From Nocardia bhagyanarayanae (GTDB lineage Bacteria; Actinomycetota; Actinomycetes; Mycobacteriales; Mycobacteriaceae), in the NCBI RefSeq assembly GCF_006716565.1, contig NZ_VFPG01000001.1:1798001-1862000 (forward strand): a stretch of DNA of 64,000 bases. The letters run 5' to 3'. Under the pieces are notes generated by a model. The model was given only the letters and a program-made list of their open reading frames with translations, searched no databases and was not told where the DNA came from. The position numbers and the translations under genes are program-made. Shown piece after piece: positions 8,233 through 15,892 of the stretch (positions are counted from its first letter, which is position 1; every line of letters starts with the position of its first letter).

Positions 8233-9395
8233 TGGACTTCACGCTCACCGAGGAGCAGCAACTGCTGCGCGACGCGGTCGCCGGATTCCTCGGCGTCCGC
8301 TACGACCTGGAGAAGAGCAGGGCCGCAGCGAAATCCGCGCAGGGCTGGCAGCCCGCCATCTGGCGCGGATTCGCCGAGGAGCTCGGGATTCTCGGCGCGA
8401 CACTGCCCGAGCGGGTCGACGGAATGGGCGGTGGCGCCGCCGAATTGATGGTCATCGCCGAGGAATTGGGGCGCGCGCTGGTCGTCGAGCCGTTCGTCGA
8501 CACCGTGGTGGTCGGCGCCGGTCTGCTGGAGCGATCGGGCGGCGCGCGGGCGGACGAAGTGCTGCGCGGGATCGTCGCGGGCGATGTTCGGACGGCGTTC
8601 GCGTCGCTGGAGCCGACTTCCGGTCCGACGCTGCACGACGTCGGCACCGTCGCGCGCCGGGACGGTGACTCGTGGGTGCTCGACGGAGCCAAATGCGTGG
8701 TGACCAGCGCGCCGCTCGCGACCCATCTGCTCGTCACCGCGCGCACCGCCGGTGAGCGGCGCGATCGAGCCGGAATCTCCTTGTTCCTCACCGAATTCGA
8801 CGCGGCGAATCCGCCCGCCGGAGTCGAGGTGCACTCCTATCGCACCATCGACGACCGGGTCGGATCCGACCTCACCTTCACCGGATTCCGGCTCCCCGCC
8901 GACGCGCTGCTTGGCGCCGAAGGCGCGGCATGGGACGCGATCGAACCGACCGTGGACGTCGCGATCGCCGCGATCTGCGCCGAAGCCGTCGGCTGTCTGC
9001 GCAGAGTGCTGGCCGACACCGTCGAATACGCCAAGCAGCGCCAGCAATTCGGCGTGCCGATCGGCAGCTTCCAGGCCCTGCAACACCGCATGGTCGACAT
9101 GTACATGGAACTGGAGCAGGCCATCGCCGCCGCTCACCTCGCCGCCCACGCCCTCTCGGCCGCCCCGGCCGACCGCGCCCGCGCCCTCTCCGCCGCCAAG
9201 GTCACCATCGGCCGCGCCGCCCGCTTCATCGGCCAGAACGCCGTCCAGCTCCACGGCGCCATGGGCATGACCGAAGAGCTCGCCATCGGCCACTACTTCA
9301 AACGCCTCACCGCCCTGGAACGCGAATTCGGCACCACCGACCACCACCGCGCCCGCTATGCGCGGTTGACCAGGCCCTCTGCGCTATCCGAGTGA
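8232..9395 (+). CDS. Acyl-CoA dehydrogenase, subunit 2 of a pair
   Basis: 387 residues, starting on the A of the upstream TGA. The N-terminal Met-Asp-Phe-Thr-Leu-Thr-Glu-Glu-Gln segment, the middle beta domain, and a C-terminal helical domain with Gly-Ala-Met-Gly-Met-Thr-Glu-Glu mark the acyl-CoA dehydrogenase fold. It lacks the Asn-Glu-Ile-Gln-Arg motif of its neighbour and ends with a Glu-Phe-Gly-Thr-Thr-Asp-His-His segment, as is common in the second subunit of alpha2-beta2 FadE enzymes. By inference the two proteins form one FAD enzyme acting on a bulky or branched acyl-CoA. No CoA ligase or hydratase lies next to them to name the substrate. Confidence 0.88.
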   Translation: MDFTLTEEQQLLRDAVAGFLGVRYDLEKSRAAAKSAQGWQPAIWRGFAEELGILGATLPERVDGMGGGAAELMVIAEELGRALVVEPFVDTVVVGAGLLERSGGARADEVLRGIVAGDVRTAFASLEPTSGPTLHDVGTVARRDGDSWVLDGAKCVVTSAPLATHLLVTARTAGERRDRAGISLFLTEFDAANPPAGVEVHSYRTIDDRVGSDLTFTGFRLPADALLGAEGAAWDAIEPTVDVAIAAICAEAVGCLRRVLADTVEYAKQRQQFGVPIGSFQALQHRMVDMYMELEQAIAAAHLAAHALSAAPADRARALSAAKVTIGRAARFIGQNAVQLHGAMGMTEELAIGHYFKRLTALEREFGTTDHHRARYARLTRPSALSE

Positions 9396-9425
9396 CATCA
9401 GAACTAGTTCTGACATACTTGTCGC
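9392..9425 (+). promoter_or_regulatory. Promoter with palindromic operator in the spacer, leaderless antitoxin mRNA
   Basis: GTGACA (9392-9397) and CATACT (9414-9419) flank a perfect 16-bp palindrome, TCAGAACT-AGTTCTGA (9398-9413), that fills the whole spacer. Six bases after the -10 box comes ATG 9426 without a ribosome site, so transcription probably begins at the start codon. The arrangement suits autorepression by the antitoxin or the antitoxin-toxin complex. Confidence 0.6.
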
Positions 9426-9893
9426 ATGGGTGCGACAGCTACATGGTCGGAGTTCCTACGTGACCCGAATCGGGTCATCGAGGCGATGGAGGAGAACGGG
9501 GATGTAACCCTCGTTCGTCGATCTGCACCGCCCGTACGGCTGTCGGATGCGGCCGAGGCCGCCGCGACCGAAGAGACGCTCGGCGCGCTGACCCAACTGC
9601 TCGCCCTGGCGATGGACGACGAGCTGCTGGAGCGGCTCGTCGACCGGCTCACCATCGCGTTCCCGTGGATCGAGTTGTTGCCCGCGGACCAGCGGCCGGA
9701 GTTCGTCGCGGACTTCCTGAACAACGCCCGCGGCGGCCTTTCGGTCGGCCGCCTCTCGGGGCTCACCGCGACGCTCGCCGCATGGCGCGACACCGCAGCC
9801 GCCTACGCGGACCCCCGCATCCGCGTCGACGCCTCCGACCTCGACTACCTGGACGAACCGGTCCCGGTACCGAACCCCGAGGGCGACGAGTGA
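9426..9893 (+). CDS. Antitoxin-like protein (Phd/YefM-type head)
   Basis: 155 residues. The first 45 residues (Thr-Trp-Ser-Glu-Phe-Leu-Arg-Asp-Pro-Asn-Arg-Val, then a Gly-Asp-Val-Thr-Leu-Val-Arg-Arg strand) look like the beta-alpha DNA-binding head of Phd/YefM-type antitoxins. The remainder is helical and acidic toward the C-terminus (Pro-Asn-Pro-Glu-Gly-Asp-Glu). It is followed with a GTGA overlap by a small basic protein, the usual antitoxin-toxin order. The gene begins at ATG 9426 directly after a promoter with a palindromic operator. The family assignment rests on pattern and context; I do not recognise a named system. Confidence 0.6.
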   Translation: MGATATWSEFLRDPNRVIEAMEENGDVTLVRRSAPPVRLSDAAEAAATEETLGALTQLLALAMDDELLERLVDRLTIAFPWIELLPADQRPEFVADFLNNARGGLSVGRLSGLTATLAAWRDTAAAYADPRIRVDASDLDYLDEPVPVPNPEGDE

Positions 9894-10249
9894 GCAAGCG
9901 ACGGGACGTCACGAGGCCGCTCAAACGCACGGAATACGAGATCGTCTTCATCACCAGCGAAGCGCAGAAAGGCTGGACCGACTGCCTCGCCGCGGCGCGC
10001 AACGCGATGGTCGACGCCTGGGACCTGCTGACCCGCGAACCCGAGGTCCGGTCGGCGAGGTTGTACCCGCTGAAGGGCGAGCTGCGCTACGGGAGCTACC
10101 AGGGCCAAACCTTCGAGCGCTACCAGTACAAATTCAGCGACGGCGGACGACTCTGGTACTTCGTCGAACATGCGCCGGAAGGCAGCCGAACCGCGGGCCG
10201 CGTCCTGCTCGAACGCTGCCTCCCCGGGCATCCCAAGGAGACGGAGTAG
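9890..10249 (+). CDS. RelE/ParE-like toxin candidate
   Basis: 119 residues from GTG 9890, whose TGA overlap with the upstream stop chooses the start. The sequence has an N-terminal helix pair, then Leu-Lys-Gly-Glu-Leu-Arg-Tyr-Gly-Ser-Tyr, a Tyr-Gln-Tyr-Lys-Phe-Ser strand and a Leu-Trp-Tyr-Phe-Val-Glu strand, matching the beta-sheet order of RelE/ParE-superfamily toxins. It ends with a Gly-His-Pro-Lys-Glu-Thr-Glu tail. RelE-type toxins cleave ribosome-bound mRNA and ParE-type poison gyrase; the sequence does not show which applies, if either. A strong hairpin terminator follows 33 bases downstream. Confidence 0.55.
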   Translation: MSKRRDVTRPLKRTEYEIVFITSEAQKGWTDCLAAARNAMVDAWDLLTREPEVRSARLYPLKGELRYGSYQGQTFERYQYKFSDGGRLWYFVEHAPEGSRTAGRVLLERCLPGHPKETE

Positions 10250-10281
10250 GGCGGAGGTCGCGATCGTCAGCCGCACCCGAA

Positions 10282-10322
10282 AGCACTCGGCCCGGGTTCT
10301 GATCGAACCCGGGCCGAGTGCT
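10282..10322. terminator. Bidirectional hairpin terminator
   Basis: An 18-bp perfect stem (10282-10299 with 10305-10322) with a 5-base TGATC loop lies between the convergent toxin-like gene and the iron-sulfur reductase gene. A short T run follows on the minus side. Confidence 0.8.
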
Positions 10323-10342
10323 GTGTTCAGTTGGGGGCCGTG

Positions 10343-13300
10343 TCAGTTCTTGCGGCCCGGGGCCTTCGCGCCCGACTTGAAGCCGAGGCCGCCTGGCTTG
10401 GCGGTCGGGGGTGCGACGGCGCCGTTGCCGGAAGTGCCGTTGGTGGGCTGTTCCGGTGCGGGCTGCGGGGCTTCGGCTTCCGCGGCCGGGGCCGGTTCGG
10501 CAGCAGCCGGTTCGGCGGGGGCCGGGGTCGCGGCGGTGCCCGGGGCCTTGGGACCGGGGCGCTTGAAGCCGGACTTCATGGCGAGGCCCTTGGCCGGGAC
10601 GGTCGGCTTGGTCTCGGTGGGAGCCGAAGCCGAAGCCGGTTCCGCGGCCGGGGTTTCCGCAGCGGGTTCCGCGGCGGCCGGAGCCTCGGCCTTGGCGCCG
10701 GGCGCCTTCGCGGCACCCTTCATCGCCAGACCCTTACCGCCGGGCGCCTTGGCCGCACCCTTCATACCCAGACCCTTGACGGGCGGGGCGGCGGGCGCTT
10801 CCGCGGCGGGAGCTTCGGCGGCTTCCGCAGCCGGAGCCGCGGCCTTCGCACCCGGCGCCTTGGCGGCACCCTTCATACCCAGGCCCTTGCCCGGCGCCTT
10901 GGCCGGACCCTTCATGGCCAAGCCCTTGACGGGCGCGGCAGGAGCGGTCGAAGCCTCGGCAGCCGGAGCCTCGGCGGCCGGAGCCGCGGCCTTCGCACCC
11001 GGCGCCTTGGCGGCACCCTTCATGCCCAGGCCCTTGCCGGGCGCCTTGGCCGGACCCTTCATGGCAAGACCCTTGGCGGGCGCGGCTGCTTCCGCGGCCG
11101 GAGCCGCTTCGGCCTTGGCACTGGGCGCCTTGGCCGCGCCCTTCATACCCAGACCACCGGGTGCCTTGGCCGGGCCCTTCATGGCCAGGCCACCACCGGT
11201 CGGCGCCGCCTTGGCGGCAGCCGGGGTCTCGGTCGCCACGGCGACGGGCTCCGGTTCCGGCTCGGGCTCCGGTTCGGCCTTGGGCTCCTGGATGACGGTC
11301 AGGTTCTCGGTCAGCGTGGCCGGCTCGACGCGCTCGATGGCGTCCAGCATCAGCTGGGCCACGTCGACGACCTCGACGCCCTCGCCTTCGCCCTTCTCCT
11401 GACGCGCGGTGACACCGTCGTTGAGCATCACGCGGCAGAAGGGGCAACCGGTCGCGATCTTCCCCGGCGCGGAGCCGTTGGACGCCGCCAGGGTCGACAG
11501 GCCCTCGTCGACGCGGTCGATGTTGATGCGCTTGCCGAGCTGCTCTTCCATCCACATGCGCGCGCCACCGGCGCCACAGCACATGGAGCGCTCGCCGTGC
11601 CGCGGCATCTCCACCAGGGTGGAGCCGGAGGCTTCCATCAGCTCACGCGGCGCGTTGTAGACCTTGTTGTGCCGACCCAGGTAGCAGGGATCGTGGTAGG
11701 TCACGTTCTGCGTCACCGAGGCGACCGGGATCAGCTTCTTCTGGCGCACGAGGCGGTTCAGCAGCTGGGTGTGGTGCACGACCTCGTAGGTGCCGCCGAC
11801 CTGCGGGTACTCGTTGTTGAGCGCGTTGAAGCAGTGCGCACAGGTGACGACGACCTTGCGCTTCTTGTCGGCGACGCCGTCGAAGACCTCGTTGAGGGTC
11901 TCGATGTTCTGCTGGGCGAGCTGCTGGAACAGGAACTCGTTACCCGCGCGACGAGCCGAGTCACCGGTGCAGGTCTCCCCGTCACCGAGCACCATGAACT
12001 TCACGCCCGCGGTGGCGAGCAGTTCGGCGACGGCCTTGGTGGTCTTCTTGGCGCGGTCCTCGTAAGCACCGGCGCAACCGACCCAGAACAGGTACTCGTA
12101 ACCGTCGAAGCTGTCGGCATCCTTGCCGTAGACCGGGATCTGGAAGTCGAGCTCGTTGATCCAGTTCAGGCGGTCCTTGGCGTTCTGGCCCCAGGGGTTG
12201 CCCTTGTTCTCCAGGTTCTTGAACAGACCCGCCAGCTCGGAGGGGAACTCCGACTCGATGAGCACCTGGTAGCGGCGCATGTCGATGATGTGGTCGACGT
12301 GCTCGATGTCCACCGGGCACTGCTCGACGCACGCGCCACAGGTGGTGCAGCTCCACAGCACCTCGGGGTCGATGATGCCGTTGACGTCCTCGCCGCCGAC
12401 CAACGGACGCTCGGCCTCGGCCTTGGCCGCCTCCGAGATCTTGGCCAGCGCGGCCTCGTTCGGCTTGCCCTCGGCGTCGACCAGGCCGACCTCGTCGCCG
12501 CCCATGTCCTTGCGGCCACCGGCCAGCAGGTACGGCGCCTTGGCGTAGGTGTGGTCGCGCAGCGACATGATCAGCAGCTTGGGCGAGAGCGGCTTACCGG
12601 TGTTCCACGCGGGGCACTGCGACTGGCAACGACCGCACTCGGTGCAGGTGGTGAAGTCGAGAATGCCCTTCCAGGAGAAGTCCTCGATCCGGCCCGCGCC
12701 GAGGGTGTCGTTGTCCGGGTCGACGTTCTCCATGTCGAGCGCCTTGCCGTTGGACATCATCGGCTTGGCCGCGCCGAGGGCGACGCCGCCGTCGTCCTCA
12801 CGCTTGAAGTAGATGTTCGGGAAGGCCGAGAAGCGGTGCCAGGCCACGCCCCACGTGACATTACGGCCGACCAGGTAGAGGAAGGCCATACCCGACATCA
12901 GCTTGATGAACGCGAAGATCGACACCAGGGTCGGGCTCGCGGGCAGCAGCTTGGCGACCTGCATGGTGAAGAAGTCGGTCGCGGCGTTGGAGTGGTGGTA
13001 GGTCGCGATCTTGCCGGCCTTCACGAAGATCATGCCGAGGCCCTCGAGAAGGACGATCGCCTCGATGACGTATGCCGGTGCGAACTTCGAGCCGCTGAAG
13101 CGGGACAGGCGCTCGGGCAGGCGCGGGTGGTTCAGCTGCCGGATGACGATCAGCGTGCCGATGCCGACCACGGTGCCGATGCCGAGGATCTCGTCCCAGA
13201 GGTGGTAGATCGCCGTGTCGCCGATGATGGGCCAGTGGAACGCCGGGTCGAAGGTCTGACCGTATGCCTCGAACCACAGCATCGCGCCGCCGATGAAGCC

Positions 13301-13537
13301 GATCATGACGAGCCAGTGCGCCCAGCCGACGGTGCGGAACTTGTTCATCCGCGTATGCGCGAGGAACTCGACGAGCATCTGCTTGAAGCGCGGGAAGAAC
13401 GGCCGCCACCGATCCGGTGCGCCCTGTCCGACCATGATGGTGCGAGCGATGTTCCTGACGCCGCCGAAGAACGACGCCCAGCACAGCAGACTGAGCGCCG
13501 CCCCAATCGTGCCCAGCGTCACTGTCAGGGCATTCAT
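10343..13537 (-). CDS. Membrane iron-sulfur reductase (Rv0338c-like) with repetitive tail
   Basis: 1,064 residues from ATG 13537, which follows GAAAGG; a longer frame upstream is less supported. The N-terminal 250 residues contain several membrane segments of a heterodisulfide-reductase gamma-type domain. Two 4Fe-4S motifs follow (Cys-Thr-Glu-Cys-Gly-Arg-Cys and Cys-Thr-Thr-Cys-Gly-Ala-Cys, each with a distant Cys-Pro), then two cysteine-rich CCG domains including Cys-Cys-Gly-Ala-Gly-Gly. These features indicate an electron-transfer protein at the membrane, possibly passing electrons from an acyl-CoA or hydroxyacid donor to quinone. The last 290 residues are Ala/Pro/Lys-rich, with about ten copies of Lys-Gly-Leu-x-Met-Lys-Gly-x-Ala-Lys-Ala-Pro-Gly. 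From memory the core matches M. tuberculosis Rv0338c, which has a shorter tail. Confidence 0.88.
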   Translation of the reverse strand: MNALTVTLGTIGAALSLLCWASFFGGVRNIARTIMVGQGAPDRWRPFFPRFKQMLVEFLAHTRMNKFRTVGWAHWLVMIGFIGGAMLWFEAYGQTFDPAFHWPIIGDTAIYHLWDEILGIGTVVGIGTLIVIRQLNHPRLPERLSRFSGSKFAPAYVIEAIVLLEGLGMIFVKAGKIATYHHSNAATDFFTMQVAKLLPASPTLVSIFAFIKLMSGMAFLYLVGRNVTWGVAWHRFSAFPNIYFKREDDGGVALGAAKPMMSNGKALDMENVDPDNDTLGAGRIEDFSWKGILDFTTCTECGRCQSQCPAWNTGKPLSPKLLIMSLRDHTYAKAPYLLAGGRKDMGGDEVGLVDAEGKPNEAALAKISEAAKAEAERPLVGGEDVNGIIDPEVLWSCTTCGACVEQCPVDIEHVDHIIDMRRYQVLIESEFPSELAGLFKNLENKGNPWGQNAKDRLNWINELDFQIPVYGKDADSFDGYEYLFWVGCAGAYEDRAKKTTKAVAELLATAGVKFMVLGDGETCTGDSARRAGNEFLFQQLAQQNIETLNEVFDGVADKKRKVVVTCAHCFNALNNEYPQVGGTYEVVHHTQLLNRLVRQKKLIPVASVTQNVTYHDPCYLGRHNKVYNAPRELMEASGSTLVEMPRHGERSMCCGAGGARMWMEEQLGKRINIDRVDEGLSTLAASNGSAPGKIATGCPFCRVMLNDGVTARQEKGEGEGVEVVDVAQLMLDAIERVEPATLTENLTVIQEPKAEPEPEPEPEPVAVATETPAAAKAAPTGGGLAMKGPAKAPGGLGMKGAAKAPSAKAEAAPAAEAAAPAKGLAMKGPAKAPGKGLGMKGAAKAPGAKAAAPAAEAPAAEASTAPAAPVKGLAMKGPAKAPGKGLGMKGAAKAPGAKAAAPAAEAAEAPAAEAPAAPPVKGLGMKGAAKAPGGKGLAMKGAAKAPGAKAEAPAAAEPAAETPAAEPASASAPTETKPTVPAKGLAMKSGFKRPGPKAPGTAATPAPAEPAAAEPAPAAEAEAPQPAPEQPTNGTSGNGAVAPPTAKPGGLGFKSGAKAPGRKN
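10350..11210 (-). repeat. Coding repeat: Lys-Gly-Leu-x-Met-Lys-Gly-x-Ala-Lys-Ala-Pro-Gly blocks
   Basis: The 3' part of the iron-sulfur reductase gene repeats a 13-residue block about ten times, often as pairs separated by Ala/Glu/Pro linkers. DNA copies around 10855-10920 and 10995-11062 are nearly identical, which favours slippage or recombination. Confidence 0.8.
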
Positions 13538-14007
13538 GTCGCGACCTTTCTTTGAGGCAACACGAGCGTTCTGGTGCGGCAGGCCTGCCACACCGGTTGG
13601 CTCGTATCGTAACCGCCAGTAAGTTACCCACCGGTAACTTCTGGTCTCTATCGTACGATCGGCATTTGAGGCCTAGCCCTGCTTACTGGGGCTTGACCTG
13701 AAATTTACCTGTGATCAATCTCACATAGAATCTTTGTGCTTCGCTGTGCGATCGGCCGGTAACCACCGTAAACGCCGAGCAAGTCGTCGTATTTGGTAAG
13801 GACAGGCTTACTCGGCGGATTTTGTTATCGATCTCGCTTCTGGGCGTTCGTTCGATTACGCTCACGTCGTTCTGTTTGCTACGCCTGTCTTCACACCGCT
13901 CGGGGAGAATCCGAAGGGGCCGACCGCCTTTCGGGTTGAATGAGCGCTCTCGCGTGTGTAGGCGCGGGCGCGCGAACAACAACAACCTTGATGGATTGGA
14001 AACTGCA
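13538..14007. other. Divergent intergenic region (470 bp)
   Basis: No convincing gene is seen. The left part carries the promoter and dyad for the iron-sulfur reductase. The right part from about 13800 to 14007 is less GC-rich and would be a leader of the secreted-protein gene; the forward frame opening at 13822 continues into that gene, but its head is Arg/Ser-rich and unlike protein. Several GGTAA or TTACC motifs occur (13626, 13634, 13757, 13795 regions). Confidence 0.5.
13621..13640. promoter_or_regulatory. 20-bp dyad, candidate operator
   Basis: AAGTTACC (13621-13628) and GGTAACTT (13633-13640) form a perfect inverted repeat with a CACC spacer, 84 bases upstream of the iron-sulfur reductase start. 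TTACC-N4-GGTAA dyads are typical TetR-type targets. The cognate regulator is not identifiable here. Confidence 0.5.
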
Positions 14008-14760
14008 TTGAATCTCCGCAGAACCACCGCGGCTGCCGCGCTGGTCGTCGGCGCGATGACCATCGGTATGGGGACTGCTCACGCCGAACCCGCCGCGCCC
14101 GCCCCGGCCGAGGGCATCAACTACTCGGTCAAGCTTGTGGACAAGACGGTTGTCACGACGCTCAAGGGGGGGACCTTCGAGCTCGCCAAGTCGTCTGAGG
14201 ATGTCAAGGAAAACGACATCTATCTGATCAAGGACGGCGCGGGCAACACCGTGCTCGAGCTGCCGCTCGGCTTCAAGGTCGCTGACATCGCGGTGCCGGT
14301 GAAGCCGGAGGTCAAGAACGACGGCGCGGTGCTCGAGCTGACGCCGGACCAGAACGCGATCCCGGCCGACAAGAAGGCGGACGCGAAGGTCAACTCGGTG
14401 GGCTTGGCCCTCAAGCCGGTCGCCTCCCCGATGGAAAACCAGCGGGCGCAGAACGAGTTCGCTAGCCAGTTCGGTATCGCGACGGCTGTCGGCGGCTTTC
14501 TCGGCACCGCTATCGGTGTCGTTGCCGGAGGTGTGATCGGCACGGCGGTCGGCCTCGTCGAGTGCCTCACAATTATCGGCTGCATCGCGGCGATTCCGAC
14601 GATCGCCGCCTTCGCCGGTATCGGAGGCATCCTGGGCACCATCGCGCTCGGTGGTCCGGCTCTGGCGCTCGCGGGTATGGACCTGATCAACACCTTGCAG
14701 GCTCCGGAAGGCACCACCAAGTGGGCCGACAAGCCGAAGGCTGGTCAGCCCGCGAACTGA
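14008..14760 (+). CDS. Secreted protein with hydrophobic Gly/Ala C-terminal region
   Basis: About 250 residues from TTG 14008, chosen because it gives a short Arg-Arg signal peptide ending Gly-Thr-Ala-His-Ala near residue 26 and has a GGATTGGA-type ribosome site; the frame is open further upstream but codes for an improbable Arg-rich head. The mature N-terminal half is a charged beta-rich domain (Tyr-Ser-Val-Lys-Leu-Val-Asp-Lys-Thr-Val-Val-Thr-Thr-Leu). The C-terminal half is a long Gly/Ala/Ile hydrophobic region with two cysteines, able to form two or three membrane-spanning helices. Proteins of this plan recur in Nocardia, but I know no function. A strong terminator follows. Confidence 0.65.
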   Translation: MNLRRTTAAAALVVGAMTIGMGTAHAEPAAPAPAEGINYSVKLVDKTVVTTLKGGTFELAKSSEDVKENDIYLIKDGAGNTVLELPLGFKVADIAVPVKPEVKNDGAVLELTPDQNAIPADKKADAKVNSVGLALKPVASPMENQRAQNEFASQFGIATAVGGFLGTAIGVVAGGVIGTAVGLVECLTIIGCIAAIPTIAAFAGIGGILGTIALGGPALALAGMDLINTLQAPEGTTKWADKPKAGQPAN

Positions 14761-14778
14761 TCCGGCTCTGAACGGACG

Positions 14779-14820
14779 ACCGGCCCGTTCCCTTCGGGGA
14801 GCGGGCCGGTTTTCGTTTTC
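14779..14820 (+). terminator. Rho-independent terminator with UUCG tetraloop
   Basis: A 14-bp stem (14779-14792 with 14797-14810, one G-U pair) closes on a C(TTCG)G tetraloop and is followed by TTTCGTTTTC, an unusually complete intrinsic terminator for a high-GC genome. Confidence 0.88.
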
Positions 14821-14894
14821 GCGCAGTAGGTCTACCCGGTGCCCGGTGCCCGGCGCCGAACGCCCAGTGCCGCGGGCGTTCGGCGTCGAGCGGT

Positions 14895-15776
14895 TCAGCG
14901 CGGCAGTTCCATCGAGCCGTGGAAGGTAACCGCCCCCAGTCGAGCCCCCATCTCACCGTAGGACCGCTCCGCCATCTCGAACGTGCCGTTCTCCCGCACC
15001 AGCAGCACCGTGCTGGCCCTGGTGCCGTGCACACGGTGAGCGATGAACCGAGCCGACAGCGCCCGCTCCATCTCCAGCGGCACGCCCGTGTGCGGCAATT
15101 CGTCGTCGGGCACCTCGTTGCGATCGGAGAGGACGTCGAAATACCGGTCCACCGCACCGGGATCGGATTCCACCACCTTGCGCAGCTCGGTCAGGCCTTC
15201 CCGCACCTTGGGCCAGATCCGCTGCGGCGCTTCCAGTTCGGCGCCGGGCGCCGGCCCCGCCGACGTGACGAAAGTGCCGTTGGACAGCCCGTGGAACCCC
15301 GGTGCGAGCGGTTGCGGAGGATTCGCGCTGCGGTTCGAATGCCACCACAGCGCGGCGAGGTCCGAGACGACGAGGTTGTAGCCGTTGTAGTCGTCGGGCG
15401 CCGCGGCGACCTCGCGAACATACTTTTCCGGACTGGGGAATTCGCCGGAAGGATGCCGGTCGTCGCCGCCGCGCAGAAAATCCATCAACAGCGCGCCGCG
15501 TGAACGAGCGCCGATCCGTTCGTCATTCGGATTTCGGACGTTGGTCACCGCGGCGAAGCGATTGTGCGCGCCCGCCACGCTCGCGCCGAGCCAGGTGCCG
15601 GGCGGATCGCCCTCGGCCCTGCCGACCGCGCCCGTGTCCCGCCCCGCGAGCAGTCCGGGGACCTCCGGCCACCACCGCATGGATTCGGTAGGCCTGAGGT
15701 AGAACTCGTCCCGGTTGGCGGCCACGATCAACCGGTAGTCCGGGTGTGCGCGCCAGCCGATCAACACCAAACACAT
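14895..15776 (-). CDS. NRDE-family (TANGO2-like) protein
   Basis: About 293 residues from ATG 15776, which places the invariant start Met-Cys-Leu-Val-Leu at the N-terminus. The family signature Asn-Arg-Asp-Glu occurs near residue 21, followed by Gly-Thr-Trp-Leu-Gly near 65 and Asn-Val-Arg-Asn-Pro, all typical of the Ntn-hydrolase-like NRDE domain, in which Cys2 would be the nucleophile. The eukaryotic relative TANGO2 has been linked to haem or lipid handling; the bacterial role is unknown. A CATTCT hexamer six bases before the ATG and absence of a ribosome site suggest a leaderless mRNA. Confidence 0.85.
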   Translation of the reverse strand: MCLVLIGWRAHPDYRLIVAANRDEFYLRPTESMRWWPEVPGLLAGRDTGAVGRAEGDPPGTWLGASVAGAHNRFAAVTNVRNPNDERIGARSRGALLMDFLRGGDDRHPSGEFPSPEKYVREVAAAPDDYNGYNLVVSDLAALWWHSNRSANPPQPLAPGFHGLSNGTFVTSAGPAPGAELEAPQRIWPKVREGLTELRKVVESDPGAVDRYFDVLSDRNEVPDDELPHTGVPLEMERALSARFIAHRVHGTRASTVLLVRENGTFEMAERSYGEMGARLGAVTFHGSMELPR

Positions 15777-15843
15777 TGGTCCAGAATGCCGGAACACCCG
15801 CCGCTCGGTCACCGGAAAGGGCAGCGGAACGGCGCCGGAGACA

Positions 15844-15881
15844 GCGAAAAGCCGCCGACGCGGACGTCGACGGCCTTTCGC
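15844..15881 (-). terminator. Hairpin terminator of the first S1 protease gene
   Basis: GCGAAA (15844-15849) pairs with TTTCGC (15876-15881) and the interior GCCG and CGACG runs pair as well, giving an imperfect long hairpin; on the minus strand it ends in TTTTCGC. Confidence 0.55.
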
Positions 15882-15892
15882 GGACCCGAAGG

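Noticed and set aside
10331..13555. 1,074-residue plus-strand frame opposite the iron-sulfur reductase
   Set aside because: The minus-strand product has Fe-S motifs and membrane segments; the plus frame is Gly/Arg/Leu noise and a shadow of GC3 bias.
13822..14007. 62-residue N-terminal extension of the secreted protein
   Set aside because: Arg/Ser-rich sequence would hide a clear signal peptide; TTG 14008 gives the expected secretory start.
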